From Variovorax sp. RA8 (GTDB taxonomy: Bacteria > Pseudomonadota > Gammaproteobacteria > Burkholderiales > Burkholderiaceae_C): DNA of 64,000 nt. The stretch spans positions 4,394-68,393 of the forward strand of contig NZ_LR594665.1 of the NCBI RefSeq assembly GCF_901827175.1. Direction: 5' to 3'. Shown piece after piece: positions 55,376-63,682 of the stretch. Under the pieces are notes generated by a model that worked only from the letters and a program-made list of their open reading frames with translations, was not told the origin of the DNA and did not search any database. Each line of letters starts with the position of its first letter. Within the stretch, counting starts at the first letter, position 1. The position numbers and the translations under genes were made by a program.

Positions 55376-58300
55376 GGGGTCTCCTCGTTTTCAGTGCAAT
55401 AAGTGACGGTACGCAAAGCTAGCACTGGCGCGGGGGTGGTCTGGGTAGACCGTTGATTTCATTGACTTTCCTGTTCGCTTTGTAAACGGGTATGGTGGCC
55501 TCCCACTTTTGAGGTTCACGATGCAGGGTTGGCACACAACGTTTTTGGGGATGCGTGGGCTCCCCCGCGATATCAGCGACTTCGAGATGAAGGCATTTTT
55601 CACCTTCGATGGTGCCGAGCGCGACGCAATCAATGCACGCCGAGGTGATTCCCACAAGCTTGGTCTGGCGCTCCATATTGGTTTCCTGCGCATGAGTGGG
55701 CGTTTGCTCGGTGCCTTTCGGGTAATTCCAGTAGCCTTGTGGCGCCACCTTGGCAACGAGCTTGGCATTGCAGCACCAGAAGTCGCCTCGCTGAGAGCCA
55801 TGTATGAACGCGGGCGCACGCTATTCGATCACCAACAAGTAGCCTGCACGGTCCTTGGATTCCAGTGGATGAGCGAGCACCAGCGCCGCTCACTGGTACG
55901 TGAACTGCGCGACGAAGTGGCGCGCTGCGCCGACCGCGATCAGCTACTCGTGCGGGCGCGTCAATGGCTGTACAAGAACAAGCTGGTGATCGTGCACGAG
56001 CGGGCAATTCGGACACTGATTGCGGCGGCACTTGCCCAGCTTGAAGTTGAAACAGGCACCGCCATCGCCGCCAGCGTTGATCCAGCAACACTTGATCGCT
56101 GGCGAGCCTCAGTTTCAGAGCTGCGCCCAGATGGACAAACCCAGCAGAGTTGGCTATGGGCTGCACCGGCGAAACACTCAACCCGCCAAATCAGCGAGGT
56201 ACTGGAGCGCATCGACCTGCTTTACACGCTGGACGTTCATAAGCACCTGGCAGACATCCCCGATCTCATCTTGCGCCGCTACGCGCGCCGACTTGTCTCC
56301 AGGCCGCCCTCAGCCGGAGCCAAGATCAAAGAGCCAGCGCGCACCGTGGAGGTCGCATGCTTTCTTCGGTATTGCCTGTTCACCACCACAGACCAGTTGA
56401 TCCTTATGGTGCAGCGCCGGATCGCCGATCTGTGGCGTCAGGCTGCCGCCGATGTCCCCGCTACCGTCAATTGGGCCGCAATGTACAAAACGCTGCTCGG
56501 CGAACTTGTTGCCTTGAGCGCGCAAGGTGCGGTGCCAGATGCTGAGTTGCGTGCCCGTCTTGAAGCCTTGATCACCGAAACCCAGAAACGCAAACCACCG
56601 AGCAGGGCCTCCCTGGTCCGCGAGGGATTGATTGATGGAATTCGCCCCGTGCGGTCGTTGCTCGTCGCCATTGCAAAGCTGCCCTGGCAGGCCACCGGCG
56701 AGCATCCTGCCATCGAGTACCTTGCCAAGCTGCAAGCTTTATATCTCAAAGGATCCAGAAAGCTGCCAGTTGAAGTGGTGGCACCAAGTCTGGGAATGAT
56801 CTGGCAGGTTTCGATCTCCAGCCCAGACCGGGAACGGGCGTTTCAGGCGTTGGAGGTGGCCACCCTGTTTGCCCTGCGCCGCGCGGTGCGCAATGGCTCG
56901 GTCTGGATTGAGCACAGCCTGAGCTTTCGGGGTCGTGCGCGCTTGTTCTTCACGGACGAGCGTTGGCAGGCAGAGTCCAAGAAACACTATGCCCGTCTAT
57001 CGTTACCCAGCAAGGCTGCCACTTTCTTGAAGCCTTTGCTGGCCAGAGTAACTGCCGGTGTCGATGCGGTGGCCGCTGCAGCCCGCAGTGGCGTACTGCG
57101 CGTGGATGATGAACTCCATTTGTCGCCATTGCCCGCAGAGGACGAAGACCCAGAAGTGACCAAGCTGCGCGCGGCTTTGGATCACCGCATCGGTGAGGTT
57201 CAATTGCCGGAAGTGATTCTGGCCGTTGACGCCCAGGTGCGCTTTAGCTGGATCATGCTCGGACGTGAGCCGCGCTCTACCGACGAGCTGCTGATGGTCT
57301 ATGCCGGCATCATGGCCCACGGCACCAGTCTGACTGCGGTCGAATGCGCGCGCATGATTCCGCAATTGTCTGCCACCAGCATTCGCCAGGCCATGCGCTG
57401 GGCGCGGGACGAACGGCGTCTGAGCCAGGCCTGCCAGGCTGTGCTGGAATTCATGCAGCGACACCCGATTGCCGCCACCTGGGGGCGGTCCGATTTGGCA
57501 TCTTCTGACATGATGACCATGGAGACCACCAAACGGGTGTGGCAAGCCCGGCTTGATCCTCGGCGCAACACACCTTCCATTGGAATCTACTCCCATGTAA
57601 AAGACCGGTGGGGCATCTTCCATGCGCAGCCCTTTGTGCTCAATGAGCGCCAGGCGGGCGTGGCCATTGAAGGTGTCATCCGCCAAGAAAAGCTGGAGAC
57701 CAGCCAGCTTGCTGTGGATACCCATGGCTACACCGACTTTGCCATGTCACATGCCCGTTTGCTTGGTTTTGATCTTTGCCCGCGGTTGAAGGAACTCAAA
57801 CAGCGCCACCTCTTTGTGCCACGCGGCACCAAAGTGCCCGCAGAAATCGCTGCGGTGTGCGAAGCCAATGTCGACGTCGCTTTGATCGAAAAGCATTGGG
57901 ATAGTCTGGTGCACCTGGCAGCCTCGGTCATGAGCGGACATGCCAGTGCGGTGGCAGCTCTTGCGCGGTTCGGTTCTGCCGCCCAGGGCGATCCAATCTA
58001 TGAGGCTGGCGTGCAATTGGGGCGGTTGCTGCGTACGGCGTTTTTGGCTGACTACTTTGTCAAGGACGCTTTCAGGAACGAGTTGCGCCGGGTGCTCAAT
58101 CGGGGCGAGGCTGTTAACGCCCTCAAGCGCGCCATTTATACCGGCCGGATCAGCCCGGCGCAGGCCAAACGTGTCGATGAAATGCAGGCTGTGGCCGATG
58201 CGTTGAGCCTGATGGCCAACATCGTGATGGCGTGGAATACCTCACAGATGCAGGCGGTCCTGGATCGCTGGTCGAACCGCCGCCAGGTCATTCCACCGGA

Positions 58301-58579
58301 ACTGATCGGGAAGATTGCGCCCACCAGGCTGGAGAGCATCAACTTGCGGGGTGTGTTTCGCTTCCCGGTTGACCGCTATGCTGACCAAATCCTGCCTTCG
58401 CGGCCAAATGCATCGATAACTGGCACCAATGGATGAAACCGACCACGGTTTGACGCCACGAATCGCAGATTTGAAAGTGAACAGGAAAGTCAATGAAATC
58501 AACGATCTACCAACACCACCTCCGCGCCAGTGCTAGCTTTTCGTACCGTCACTTATTGCACTGAAAACGAGGAGACCCC
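55376..58579 (+). mobile_element. IS1071, copy 3
   Basis: 3204 bp, same orientation as copy 1. The left flank is IstB sequence and the right flank is TAGTT, which matches the left flank of copy 1. It is therefore the other end of the composite. Confidence 0.93.
55521..58436 (+). CDS. tnpA: IS1071 transposase, copy 3
   Basis: 971 residues, same translation as copy 2 (TTFLGMRG near the start). Likely the source or sister of copy 2 rather than of copy 1. Confidence 0.94.
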   Translation: MQGWHTTFLGMRGLPRDISDFEMKAFFTFDGAERDAINARRGDSHKLGLALHIGFLRMSGRLLGAFRVIPVALWRHLGNELGIAAPEVASLRAMYERGRTLFDHQQVACTVLGFQWMSEHQRRSLVRELRDEVARCADRDQLLVRARQWLYKNKLVIVHERAIRTLIAAALAQLEVETGTAIAASVDPATLDRWRASVSELRPDGQTQQSWLWAAPAKHSTRQISEVLERIDLLYTLDVHKHLADIPDLILRRYARRLVSRPPSAGAKIKEPARTVEVACFLRYCLFTTTDQLILMVQRRIADLWRQAAADVPATVNWAAMYKTLLGELVALSAQGAVPDAELRARLEALITETQKRKPPSRASLVREGLIDGIRPVRSLLVAIAKLPWQATGEHPAIEYLAKLQALYLKGSRKLPVEVVAPSLGMIWQVSISSPDRERAFQALEVATLFALRRAVRNGSVWIEHSLSFRGRARLFFTDERWQAESKKHYARLSLPSKAATFLKPLLARVTAGVDAVAAAARSGVLRVDDELHLSPLPAEDEDPEVTKLRAALDHRIGEVQLPEVILAVDAQVRFSWIMLGREPRSTDELLMVYAGIMAHGTSLTAVECARMIPQLSATSIRQAMRWARDERRLSQACQAVLEFMQRHPIAATWGRSDLASSDMMTMETTKRVWQARLDPRRNTPSIGIYSHVKDRWGIFHAQPFVLNERQAGVAIEGVIRQEKLETSQLAVDTHGYTDFAMSHARLLGFDLCPRLKELKQRHLFVPRGTKVPAEIAAVCEANVDVALIEKHWDSLVHLAASVMSGHASAVAALARFGSAAQGDPIYEAGVQLGRLLRTAFLADYFVKDAFRNELRRVLNRGEAVNALKRAIYTGRISPAQAKRVDEMQAVADALSLMANIVMAWNTSQMQAVLDRWSNRRQVIPPELIGKIAPTRLESINLRGVFRFPVDRYADQILPSRPNASITGTNG

Positions 58580-58685
58580 TAGTTGTAGCGAATGGTGTGC
58601 AGTCGCGCCGAGCGATGTTCAGTCTGATTCAGCGATGGAAATCACACCAGGTCTGCCGAAGATCCACCCGCGCCCTGTGGGCGGC

Positions 58686-59100
58686 TTGTGGACAAATCGG
58701 CTCACCGTGACACTTGGGGGGCGTTCATTGACACTTGGGGGGCAGAGTACCCCGGCGCACTGCAGACACTTGAGGGGCAAACGTCGGTTTTCAGCCTAGC
58801 CAGGCGTGGCCAAGTGCCTGCAAGCGCTCGCCGCGGTCAAGTTATGCACAGGAACTGTGCATAAGCCTGTGGAAAAGCCCGATTTCTATAGACACTTGAG
58901 GGGCGCAACCCTAGACACTTGGGGGGCGGCTTCGTTGACACTTGTGGGGCCAACTACAGACATTTGAGGGGCGCACCCTAGACACTTGAGGGGCAGCGGT
59001 TTTGCTTTTTTCTTGGCGTATCAACGACTTACGGCATGTTTTCCGATGCGCTAACCGCTTTATAACCACTTTTTAAACCAAATTTTATAAACCGTAGTTA
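58686..59100 (+). other. oriV: Vegetative replication origin oriV
   Basis: Eight direct TrfA iterons of the form (A/T)GACA(C/T)TTG(A/G/T)GGGGC start at 58708, 58729, 58764, 58890, 58913, 58936, 58958 and 58980. Between groups lie two inverted DnaA-type boxes, TTATGCACA (58842-58850) and TGTGCATAA (58856-58864). After the last iteron comes an AT-rich stretch (about 59000-59100) for strand opening. The layout of three plus five iterons with DnaA boxes between is that of IncP-1 origins. Confidence 0.93.
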
Positions 59101-59501
59101 TTAACCTGCGTGCTTAAAAAGCACGCGCCGAAGGGGGGAGACCCCCCTTCTCGATCCCACCCGGCCGCAAGCGGCCTCCCATCCCCCCAGGGGCTGCGCC
59201 CCTCGGCCTTCGGCCTCACCTGCATTCGAGCTGCGCCTAACGGCGCAGAGGGCTACCAAACAGGCGCAAGCGCCTGCAACAGCCCTAATTTCGTCTCTAG
59301 GTCGCTGCGCTATGCCCAAAGGGGCTGCGCCCCTCTGGACTCCTGCAACTCTCCATGCAGCTCAACCATCGCGGCCACGATGGAAGGACCGCGCAGCGCA
59401 ACGGACGCAAGGTTTTACTCCAAGGGGAAAAGGGCCGGCGACCGTTAGCCGGATTGCTGGGAGAAGTGGCCCCTCAAGTGTCAAAGAAACGCGGGTACGG
59501 G
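59101..59501. other. GC-rich part of the origin region, with one reversed iteron
   Basis: A hairpin GCGTGCTTAAAAAGCACGC opens the stretch, followed by repeated GGGGCTGCGCCCCT-like palindromes (59189 and 59321 areas). A perfect iteron TGACACTTGAGGGGC lies on the minus strand at 59469-59483. Short open frames here have low-complexity products, and I see no gene. Confidence 0.7.
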
Positions 59502-59531
59502 TTGACGGAATAGGGCATTTTGCCCTATAAT
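59502..59531 (+). promoter_or_regulatory. Promoter with KorC operator, first copy
   Basis: -35 TTGACG (59502-59507), -10 TATAAT (59526-59531). KorC operator TAGGGCATTTTGCCCTA (59511-59527) fills the spacer and touches the -10 box. It drives the 94-codon gene downstream. Confidence 0.9.
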
Positions 59532-59581
59532 TGATGGCAAGGCCGGGCGCTTCGCCCAGGTCAACAACCGGAGCATTTCCG

Positions 59582-59866
59582 ATGAGCAAGACTTTGAAAG
59601 TGGCCGCCTTTCGTGCCGAAGCCGATCACCTGTTTCGACTGGCGAACGTCGATTACCACGCCTGCGTCGGTGCCCACGAGCTGGACAACTGGCGAGCCGT
59701 CGCCGGCCGCGTGCTGGCCGAGGTCGAGCACTGCGAATGCAAGCGCGCCACGCCCTACGACCTGGAGCAGTTCCGCAAGGCTGTCGAGGCCGTGAAGGAA
59801 CGCATCACTCAGGCCGTCGAGCGCGGCCAAGCCAAAGCGGCCAACGATTCCCGCTTTAGCGGCTAA
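59582..59866 (+). CDS. Small KorC-regulated protein of unknown function
   Basis: 94 residues from ATG 59582, starting MSKTLKVAAFRAEADHLFRL. Soluble, helical and charged. The leader GGCCGGGC...CGCCCAGGTCAACAACCGGAG is shared with klcA and kleA, so it is a third unit of the KorC regulon. Its TAA stop lies inside the KorB operator of the next promoter. I do not recognise a domain. It may be one of the small klc/kle/klu-type accessory genes. Confidence 0.7.
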   Translation: MSKTLKVAAFRAEADHLFRLANVDYHACVGAHELDNWRAVAGRVLAEVEHCECKRATPYDLEQFRKAVEAVKERITQAVERGQAKAANDSRFSG

Positions 59867-59913
59867 AAAGTTTAGCTAAATTGCTGTAACTTAGGGCATT
59901 TTGCCCTATAATT
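59855..59913 (+). promoter_or_regulatory. klcA promoter with KorB, KorA and KorC operators
   Basis: KorB TTTAGCGGCTAAA (59855-59867), KorA-type GTTTAGCTAAAT (59870-59881) and KorC TAGGGCATTTTGCCCTA (59892-59908) are followed by the overlapping TATAAT -10 box. Three repressors can meet on one promoter. Confidence 0.9.
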
Positions 59914-59962
59914 CATTTTGAAGGCCGGGCATTTCGCCCAGGTCAACAACCGGAGAACTCCG

Positions 59963-60397
59963 ATGAACGACACCCAAGCAAACCAACCCGTCACCGCGTC
60001 CCTGGTCGCCAGTAATCGCCGGCTTACCTTCCTACCTACTTACTTCGGACCGCGCCTGATGATGCGCGGCGAATCGCTGGTGTATGCCTGGCTGCGCCGG
60101 CTCAGTGAAGACTACAACGGCGGGTTCTGGAACTACTACGAACTGAGCAACGGCGGGTTCTATCTCGCGCCCGAGCTGACTGGCCGGCTGTGCCTGGAGG
60201 TCGACGGGAACGGGTACAGCGGCGAGCTGTCGGCCGATGCGGCCGGCATCGTCGCAACCCTGTTCACCTTGGGCCAGCTTGCCGCTGACAACCAGGGCAC
60301 GGACGTGGCGGATGTGCTGATCGACCGCTACCACTTCCTGCGCGACTTCGCACGCGACCACGCCGAGGCCGCAGAAATCTTCCGAGCGATCGACTAA
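59963..60397 (+). CDS. klcA: KlcA, ArdB-type anti-restriction protein
   Basis: 144 residues from ATG 59963. The ArdB/KlcA fold is shown by RRLTFLPTYFGPRLMMRGE, YNGGFWNYYELSNGGFYLAP and LADNQGTDVADVLIDRYH-like segments. KlcA relieves type I restriction of incoming plasmid DNA in vivo without binding DNA. First gene of the klcA-klcB-korC operon under KorC. Confidence 0.93.
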   Translation: MNDTQANQPVTASLVASNRRLTFLPTYFGPRLMMRGESLVYAWLRRLSEDYNGGFWNYYELSNGGFYLAPELTGRLCLEVDGNGYSGELSADAAGIVATLFTLGQLAADNQGTDVADVLIDRYHFLRDFARDHAEAAEIFRAID

Positions 60398-60444
60398 AGG
60401 GGGCCGGCTCCAGCCGAAAGGCTGGGGCCACCTGGAGCGCGATC

Positions 60445-61851
60445 ATGGATCATGAAGACAGAACCGACCGGCGCAATGCGGCCATCGAGCCCGGCCGCCT
60501 TCTCGCGGATGGGGACGTGGGCGCAGCCGAGCGCTGCCATGCGTGCGGCGAGCTGCTGCACCCCTACCCCGAGCCCGAATACTGGATGCAATACCCCCTG
60601 CCGGGCTGCTGCGTGGTGGACGGCCTGCGTTTCTGCGACGACGACCGAAAACCGGAGTGCATCGACTCGCACCTGGTCAAGCATCCGACGCCGGCAGCGC
60701 CGGCCGCCGTGAAGACCAAGAAGCGCGCCAAGAAGGCCGGGGGCGTCGAGGAGCGACTACGCGAGCGCGACGAGGCGGCGGCGGACCTGGCGGCCGAGCT
60801 GCCCGAAGAGCGGGCCGGCCTGCTGGCGGTCGCGGCCGAGGCCGTGGCCGCTTGTCACGCGGCCGTGCTGGCCAGCGACGGCGCTGCCGCCGAAGCAGCC
60901 GCGAATCGTTACGACGCGAGCATTTGGAAGCTCAACGGCGGCACGTACCAAGGCTGCAAGGATGGCGCGAACCCCGAGGCGGCCGGCACGTTGATCGAGC
61001 TACATTGCAGCGCCGCGCCTGGCGTGGTGCCGATGTGGGGCCAGTCGGGGGAATTCCTGATGGAGTCGGCCGGCGTGCGCTGCCTGGTGGAAGTCGGTGA
61101 TGGCTTTGGTTCGCTGCTGGATCGGCATTTCGCGTTCCATGTCGTTGACCTGGACGGGCCATTTATCTCAGAGACGGGCTACCGTTCGCATTTCGAGACG
61201 GCACAGGGCGGGATGACCGTTGACCAGGTGGCCGCCGCCGTGTTCGCCGGCTATCTCAAAGCGCATCGTCGCTACCTGACAGCCGAAGCGCAAAACAGGC
61301 ATGCCGCCAAGCCGGTGCGCCCCTGGCTGGCTGGCATGGCGCAACCGCCCAGGCGGGCGCGGGCCATCGAGCCGGTGGGAGCCGATGACCTGGCCGAACC
61401 ACTGCCGTCCGGGTTCGTGCTGGTGGATGCCGTCCTGACCAAGCACCAGGCATTCATCGTCAAGAAGTGGGCCGAAGCTGCGCGCCTGAAAGTCAAGGCG
61501 GCCAGGGGGGCCGCCAAGGCCGTGCCGGCCCGGATCGACGCCAAGGAAGAAGACGTAGCGCCCTCCCCTGCTGCCGAGAGCGACGACTACTACTACGAGG
61601 AACCCCCGGCGACAGAGGCGTTTTTCAAGGGCGTTCGGTGCCAGATCAAGAGCGTCCACCATCCTGTTTTCGCCAAGGACATAGGCAAAAAAGTGGTCGT
61701 GACCAGAGTTGCCGCAGACACCCGCCAGGTGTTCGCGCATGAGGATCGACCCGTAACGTACAAAATCAACCGGAATGGGCGGCGCGTGGTGGATTCAGAC
61801 CCGCGCTGTATTGAGTCGATTTACAGCATGGATGCCTTGCGCATCCTATGA
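60445..61851 (+). CDS. klcB: KlcB
   Basis: 468 residues. An N-terminal Cys-rich part (CHACGELLHPYPEPE...CCVVDGLRFCDDDRKPEC) resembles a zinc-binding module. A basic hinge follows, then a central domain. DAVLTKHQAFIVKKWAEAARLK near 325-346 is almost the C-terminal dimerisation segment of KorA. KlcB's function is unknown. It overlaps the korC leader by a few bases, which suggests coupling. Confidence 0.85.
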   Translation: MDHEDRTDRRNAAIEPGRLLADGDVGAAERCHACGELLHPYPEPEYWMQYPLPGCCVVDGLRFCDDDRKPECIDSHLVKHPTPAAPAAVKTKKRAKKAGGVEERLRERDEAAADLAAELPEERAGLLAVAAEAVAACHAAVLASDGAAAEAAANRYDASIWKLNGGTYQGCKDGANPEAAGTLIELHCSAAPGVVPMWGQSGEFLMESAGVRCLVEVGDGFGSLLDRHFAFHVVDLDGPFISETGYRSHFETAQGGMTVDQVAAAVFAGYLKAHRRYLTAEAQNRHAAKPVRPWLAGMAQPPRRARAIEPVGADDLAEPLPSGFVLVDAVLTKHQAFIVKKWAEAARLKVKAARGAAKAVPARIDAKEEDVAPSPAAESDDYYYEEPPATEAFFKGVRCQIKSVHHPVFAKDIGKKVVVTRVAADTRQVFAHEDRPVTYKINRNGRRVVDSDPRCIESIYSMDALRIL

Positions 61852-61865
61852 CCAGGAGCAATGCA

Positions 61866-62123
61866 ATGTCAGAGGCAAATATCAGGCTTGAATGCCTGCG
61901 GCCCGCAAACGACGGCTGGGAGCAGCCGACCGGCGAAGAGGTGCGCGAGGCGCTGAAAGCGGCGGGCTTCACGGGAGGCCAAGCCGCGAAAGCCCTCGGG
62001 CTGGGGGCAAAGGGCGATAGAACCGTACGCCGCTGGATCGGCGGGGATTCGGCCATCCCCTATGCCGCATGGGCCTTGCTGTGCGACTTCGGCAATTTGG
62101 GCCAAATCTGGAAGAAGGACTAG
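61866..62123 (+). CDS. korC: KorC, transcriptional repressor
   Basis: 85 residues from ATG 61866, preferred over ATG 61848 because AGGAG sits 9 bases ahead. The HTH is TGGQAAKALGLGAKGDRTVRRWIG (about 38-61). It binds the TAGGGCATTTTGCCCTA sites found at three promoters in this window, including that of its own operon. Confidence 0.92.
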   Translation: MSEANIRLECLRPANDGWEQPTGEEVREALKAAGFTGGQAAKALGLGAKGDRTVRRWIGGDSAIPYAAWALLCDFGNLGQIWKKD

Positions 62124-62131
62124 CTAGCCGC

Positions 62132-62144
62132 TTTAGCGGCTAAA
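62132..62144. promoter_or_regulatory. KorB operator between korC and kleA
   Basis: An exact TTTAGCGGCTAAA is placed 9 bases past the korC stop and about 90 bases ahead of the kleA promoter. Confidence 0.82.
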
Positions 62145-62231
62145 GCCATGAATACCCCGGCTGCGCCGAATTTTTACGCCAAGGAAGAAGATTTTCACGG
62201 CAATTTAGCGAAAATATTTTCGTTAAATCAG

Positions 62232-62260
62232 TTGACAGCTAGGGCATTTTGCCCTATCAT
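62232..62260 (+). promoter_or_regulatory. kleA promoter with KorC operator
   Basis: -35 TTGACA (62232-62237), 17-bp spacer, -10 TATCAT (62255-62260). KorC operator TAGGGCATTTTGCCCTA at 62240-62256. Confidence 0.92.
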
Positions 62261-62313
62261 GTTACTTAGAAGGCCGGGCATACCGCTCAGGTCAATAACC
62301 GGAGAACCATCCG

Positions 62314-62571
62314 ATGAACAAGGCACCGATCATGCCGTGGGTCGATCAACTTGCAGGCGCACCCGCTACCGACTTTCCCGCTCGACGCGATCAAATCGCT
62401 GTAGTGATGGACGAAGCAGCGGCGTTGACAGAGCAAGCAACGGGGTTGCTGAACAAGGCGGCCGAGCTGCGCGCCAAGGCGTACTACGCAGCGTTGAGCC
62501 TGGAGGGCGACGCCAAGGGGAAATGGGGTTATGAGGAAGTAGAGCAGGCGAAGCGCCGAGCTGATTGGTAG
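62314..62571 (+). CDS. kleA: KleA
   Basis: 85 residues from ATG 62314. PWVDQLAGAPATDFPARRDQ and ATGLLNKAAELRAKAYYAA are the KleA hallmarks. A small helical protein of the stable-inheritance region with no defined biochemical role. Downstream, an inverted repeat GCCCCGGA...TCCGGGGC (62579-62598) may attenuate transcription. Confidence 0.9.
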   Translation: MNKAPIMPWVDQLAGAPATDFPARRDQIAVVMDEAAALTEQATGLLNKAAELRAKAYYAALSLEGDAKGKWGYEEVEQAKRRADW

Positions 62572-62687
62572 GAGGAACGCCCCGGAGTGATCCGGGGCAT
62601 TCGGCCCTGGTGCTGTCACACCAAAGGCCCAACCATAGGCGCGGTTGCACCCTGCATTGGATAGGCAATGCGAAAAGGGGTCAAGCG

Positions 62688-63011
62688 ATGACGAACATCA
62701 TCAAGTTTCCAGGCAAGGCCGAGGCACCCGCCGAGGTCGCACCGGAGCCGGCAGCGCAGGAGAAGCCAGCGCCTGCCGCGCCGCGCCGGGGCCTGTTCGC
62801 GCCCGTGGTCAAGGCCGTCTGGGTTGTCGTCGTACTGGTGTGGCCGCTGCTGAAATGGATCGTCTCGATTGACGTGTTTTTTCAGTTCATCCGCATGGTC
62901 TACCACTGGAACACGCCGGGCGTTTTCGCCGGCTGGACGTTCCTCGCGCACTTCGCTGTGCTGGTGGCCTTGACGTATTTCGTATCCATCTACAAGCCCA
63001 AAGGAATTTGA
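62688..63011 (+). CDS. kleE: KleE, small membrane protein
   Basis: 107 residues from ATG 62688. A polar Ala/Pro/Glu-rich head (1-40) precedes two or three membrane helices (VVKAVWVVVVLVWPLLKWIV, FAGWTFLAHFAVLVALTYFV). It ends one base before kleF. Role unknown beyond plasmid maintenance. Confidence 0.9.
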   Translation: MTNIIKFPGKAEAPAEVAPEPAAQEKPAPAAPRRGLFAPVVKAVWVVVVLVWPLLKWIVSIDVFFQFIRMVYHWNTPGVFAGWTFLAHFAVLVALTYFVSIYKPKGI

Positions 63012-63012
63012 C

Positions 63013-63534
63013 ATGACGAAGATGCTGCGCCCTTATCCGCTTGGCTACGTGTGCCCGAACACGGGCCGGGTGGCGGTGCTGGTCCGGGCCTACGCCGATA
63101 GCGACCTGAACGGCGATGCACCGGCCTACTGGTACAGCCAGAAGTCGGAGGAATGGGGCCTTGACCCGTGGAAGCTGGTGGAAGGTGTTGATCCACACGC
63201 GGCCGGTGGGTCGTATGACATTTGTTTTGCCAACGGTTCGGTTTCGACAGTCGGGCCGTTGATGACGATCTTCCTGGGTGCCGCTGACGCGGCCCGGTTG
63301 AACGCCAAGGAGGAAGACGAGCGACGTGAGGCGCTGGCCGTGATTGCGGGCGACCTTGGGCTTGATGCATCGGCCTTGCGCATCGAAAGCCTCATCGAGA
63401 GCCGCCCGGCAGTGTTCTACGACATGCCGGACGGCACTACGCGCAGCGCGTGCAGTCTCGATTCCGAGTGCTGGCGGGAAGCGCTTGCCAGGGGTGCGGC
63501 AGTACGCGCAATCCGCCAGGCAAAGGCGCATTAA
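63013..63534 (+). CDS. kleF: KleF
   Basis: 173 residues starting MTKMLRPYPLGYVCPNTGRVAV. Soluble, no catalytic motif seen. Follows kleE immediately and precedes the korA promoter, as in other IncP-1 plasmids. A hairpin CCCGTTTTTTCGGG with a T-run just after it (63542-63563) may be its terminator. Confidence 0.88.
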   Translation: MTKMLRPYPLGYVCPNTGRVAVLVRAYADSDLNGDAPAYWYSQKSEEWGLDPWKLVEGVDPHAAGGSYDICFANGSVSTVGPLMTIFLGAADAARLNAKEEDERREALAVIAGDLGLDASALRIESLIESRPAVFYDMPDGTTRSACSLDSECWREALARGAAVRAIRQAKAH

Positions 63535-63578
63535 CAGGTGACCCGTTTTTTCGGGCCGTTTTTCGTGCCAAAGAAAAT

Positions 63579-63624
63579 TTTAGCGGCTAAAACGCTTGAC
63601 TCAAGGACAAAGTTTAGCTAAACT
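63579..63624 (+). promoter_or_regulatory. Central control operon (korA) promoter with KorB and KorA operators
   Basis: KorB TTTAGCGGCTAAA (63579-63591), -35 TTGACT (63596-63601), KorA GTTTAGCTAAAC (63612-63623) over -10 TAAACT (63619-63624). Same geometry as the trfA promoter, giving autoregulation of korA-incC-korB. Confidence 0.93.
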
Positions 63625-63682
63625 TTGTCTTATGGGTGCTGGCTGTCACCAGCTTTTTTTAACTAGGCGCGGAGTCAATGAT

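Larger units (their letters stand above)
36760..58579. mobile_element. 21.8-kb IS1071 composite transposon
   Basis: It begins and ends with outward-facing ends of two directly oriented IS1071 copies (36760-39963 and 55376-58579). Exact 5-bp repeats TAGTT lie outside (36755-36759 and 58580-58584), the Tn3-family duplication length. The inner copy (46325-49528) is inverted. Cargo: amidase, LuxR regulator, IS91-family fragments, Tn21-like debris, integron fragment with a qac cassette, IS21-family fragment. Confidence 0.85.
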
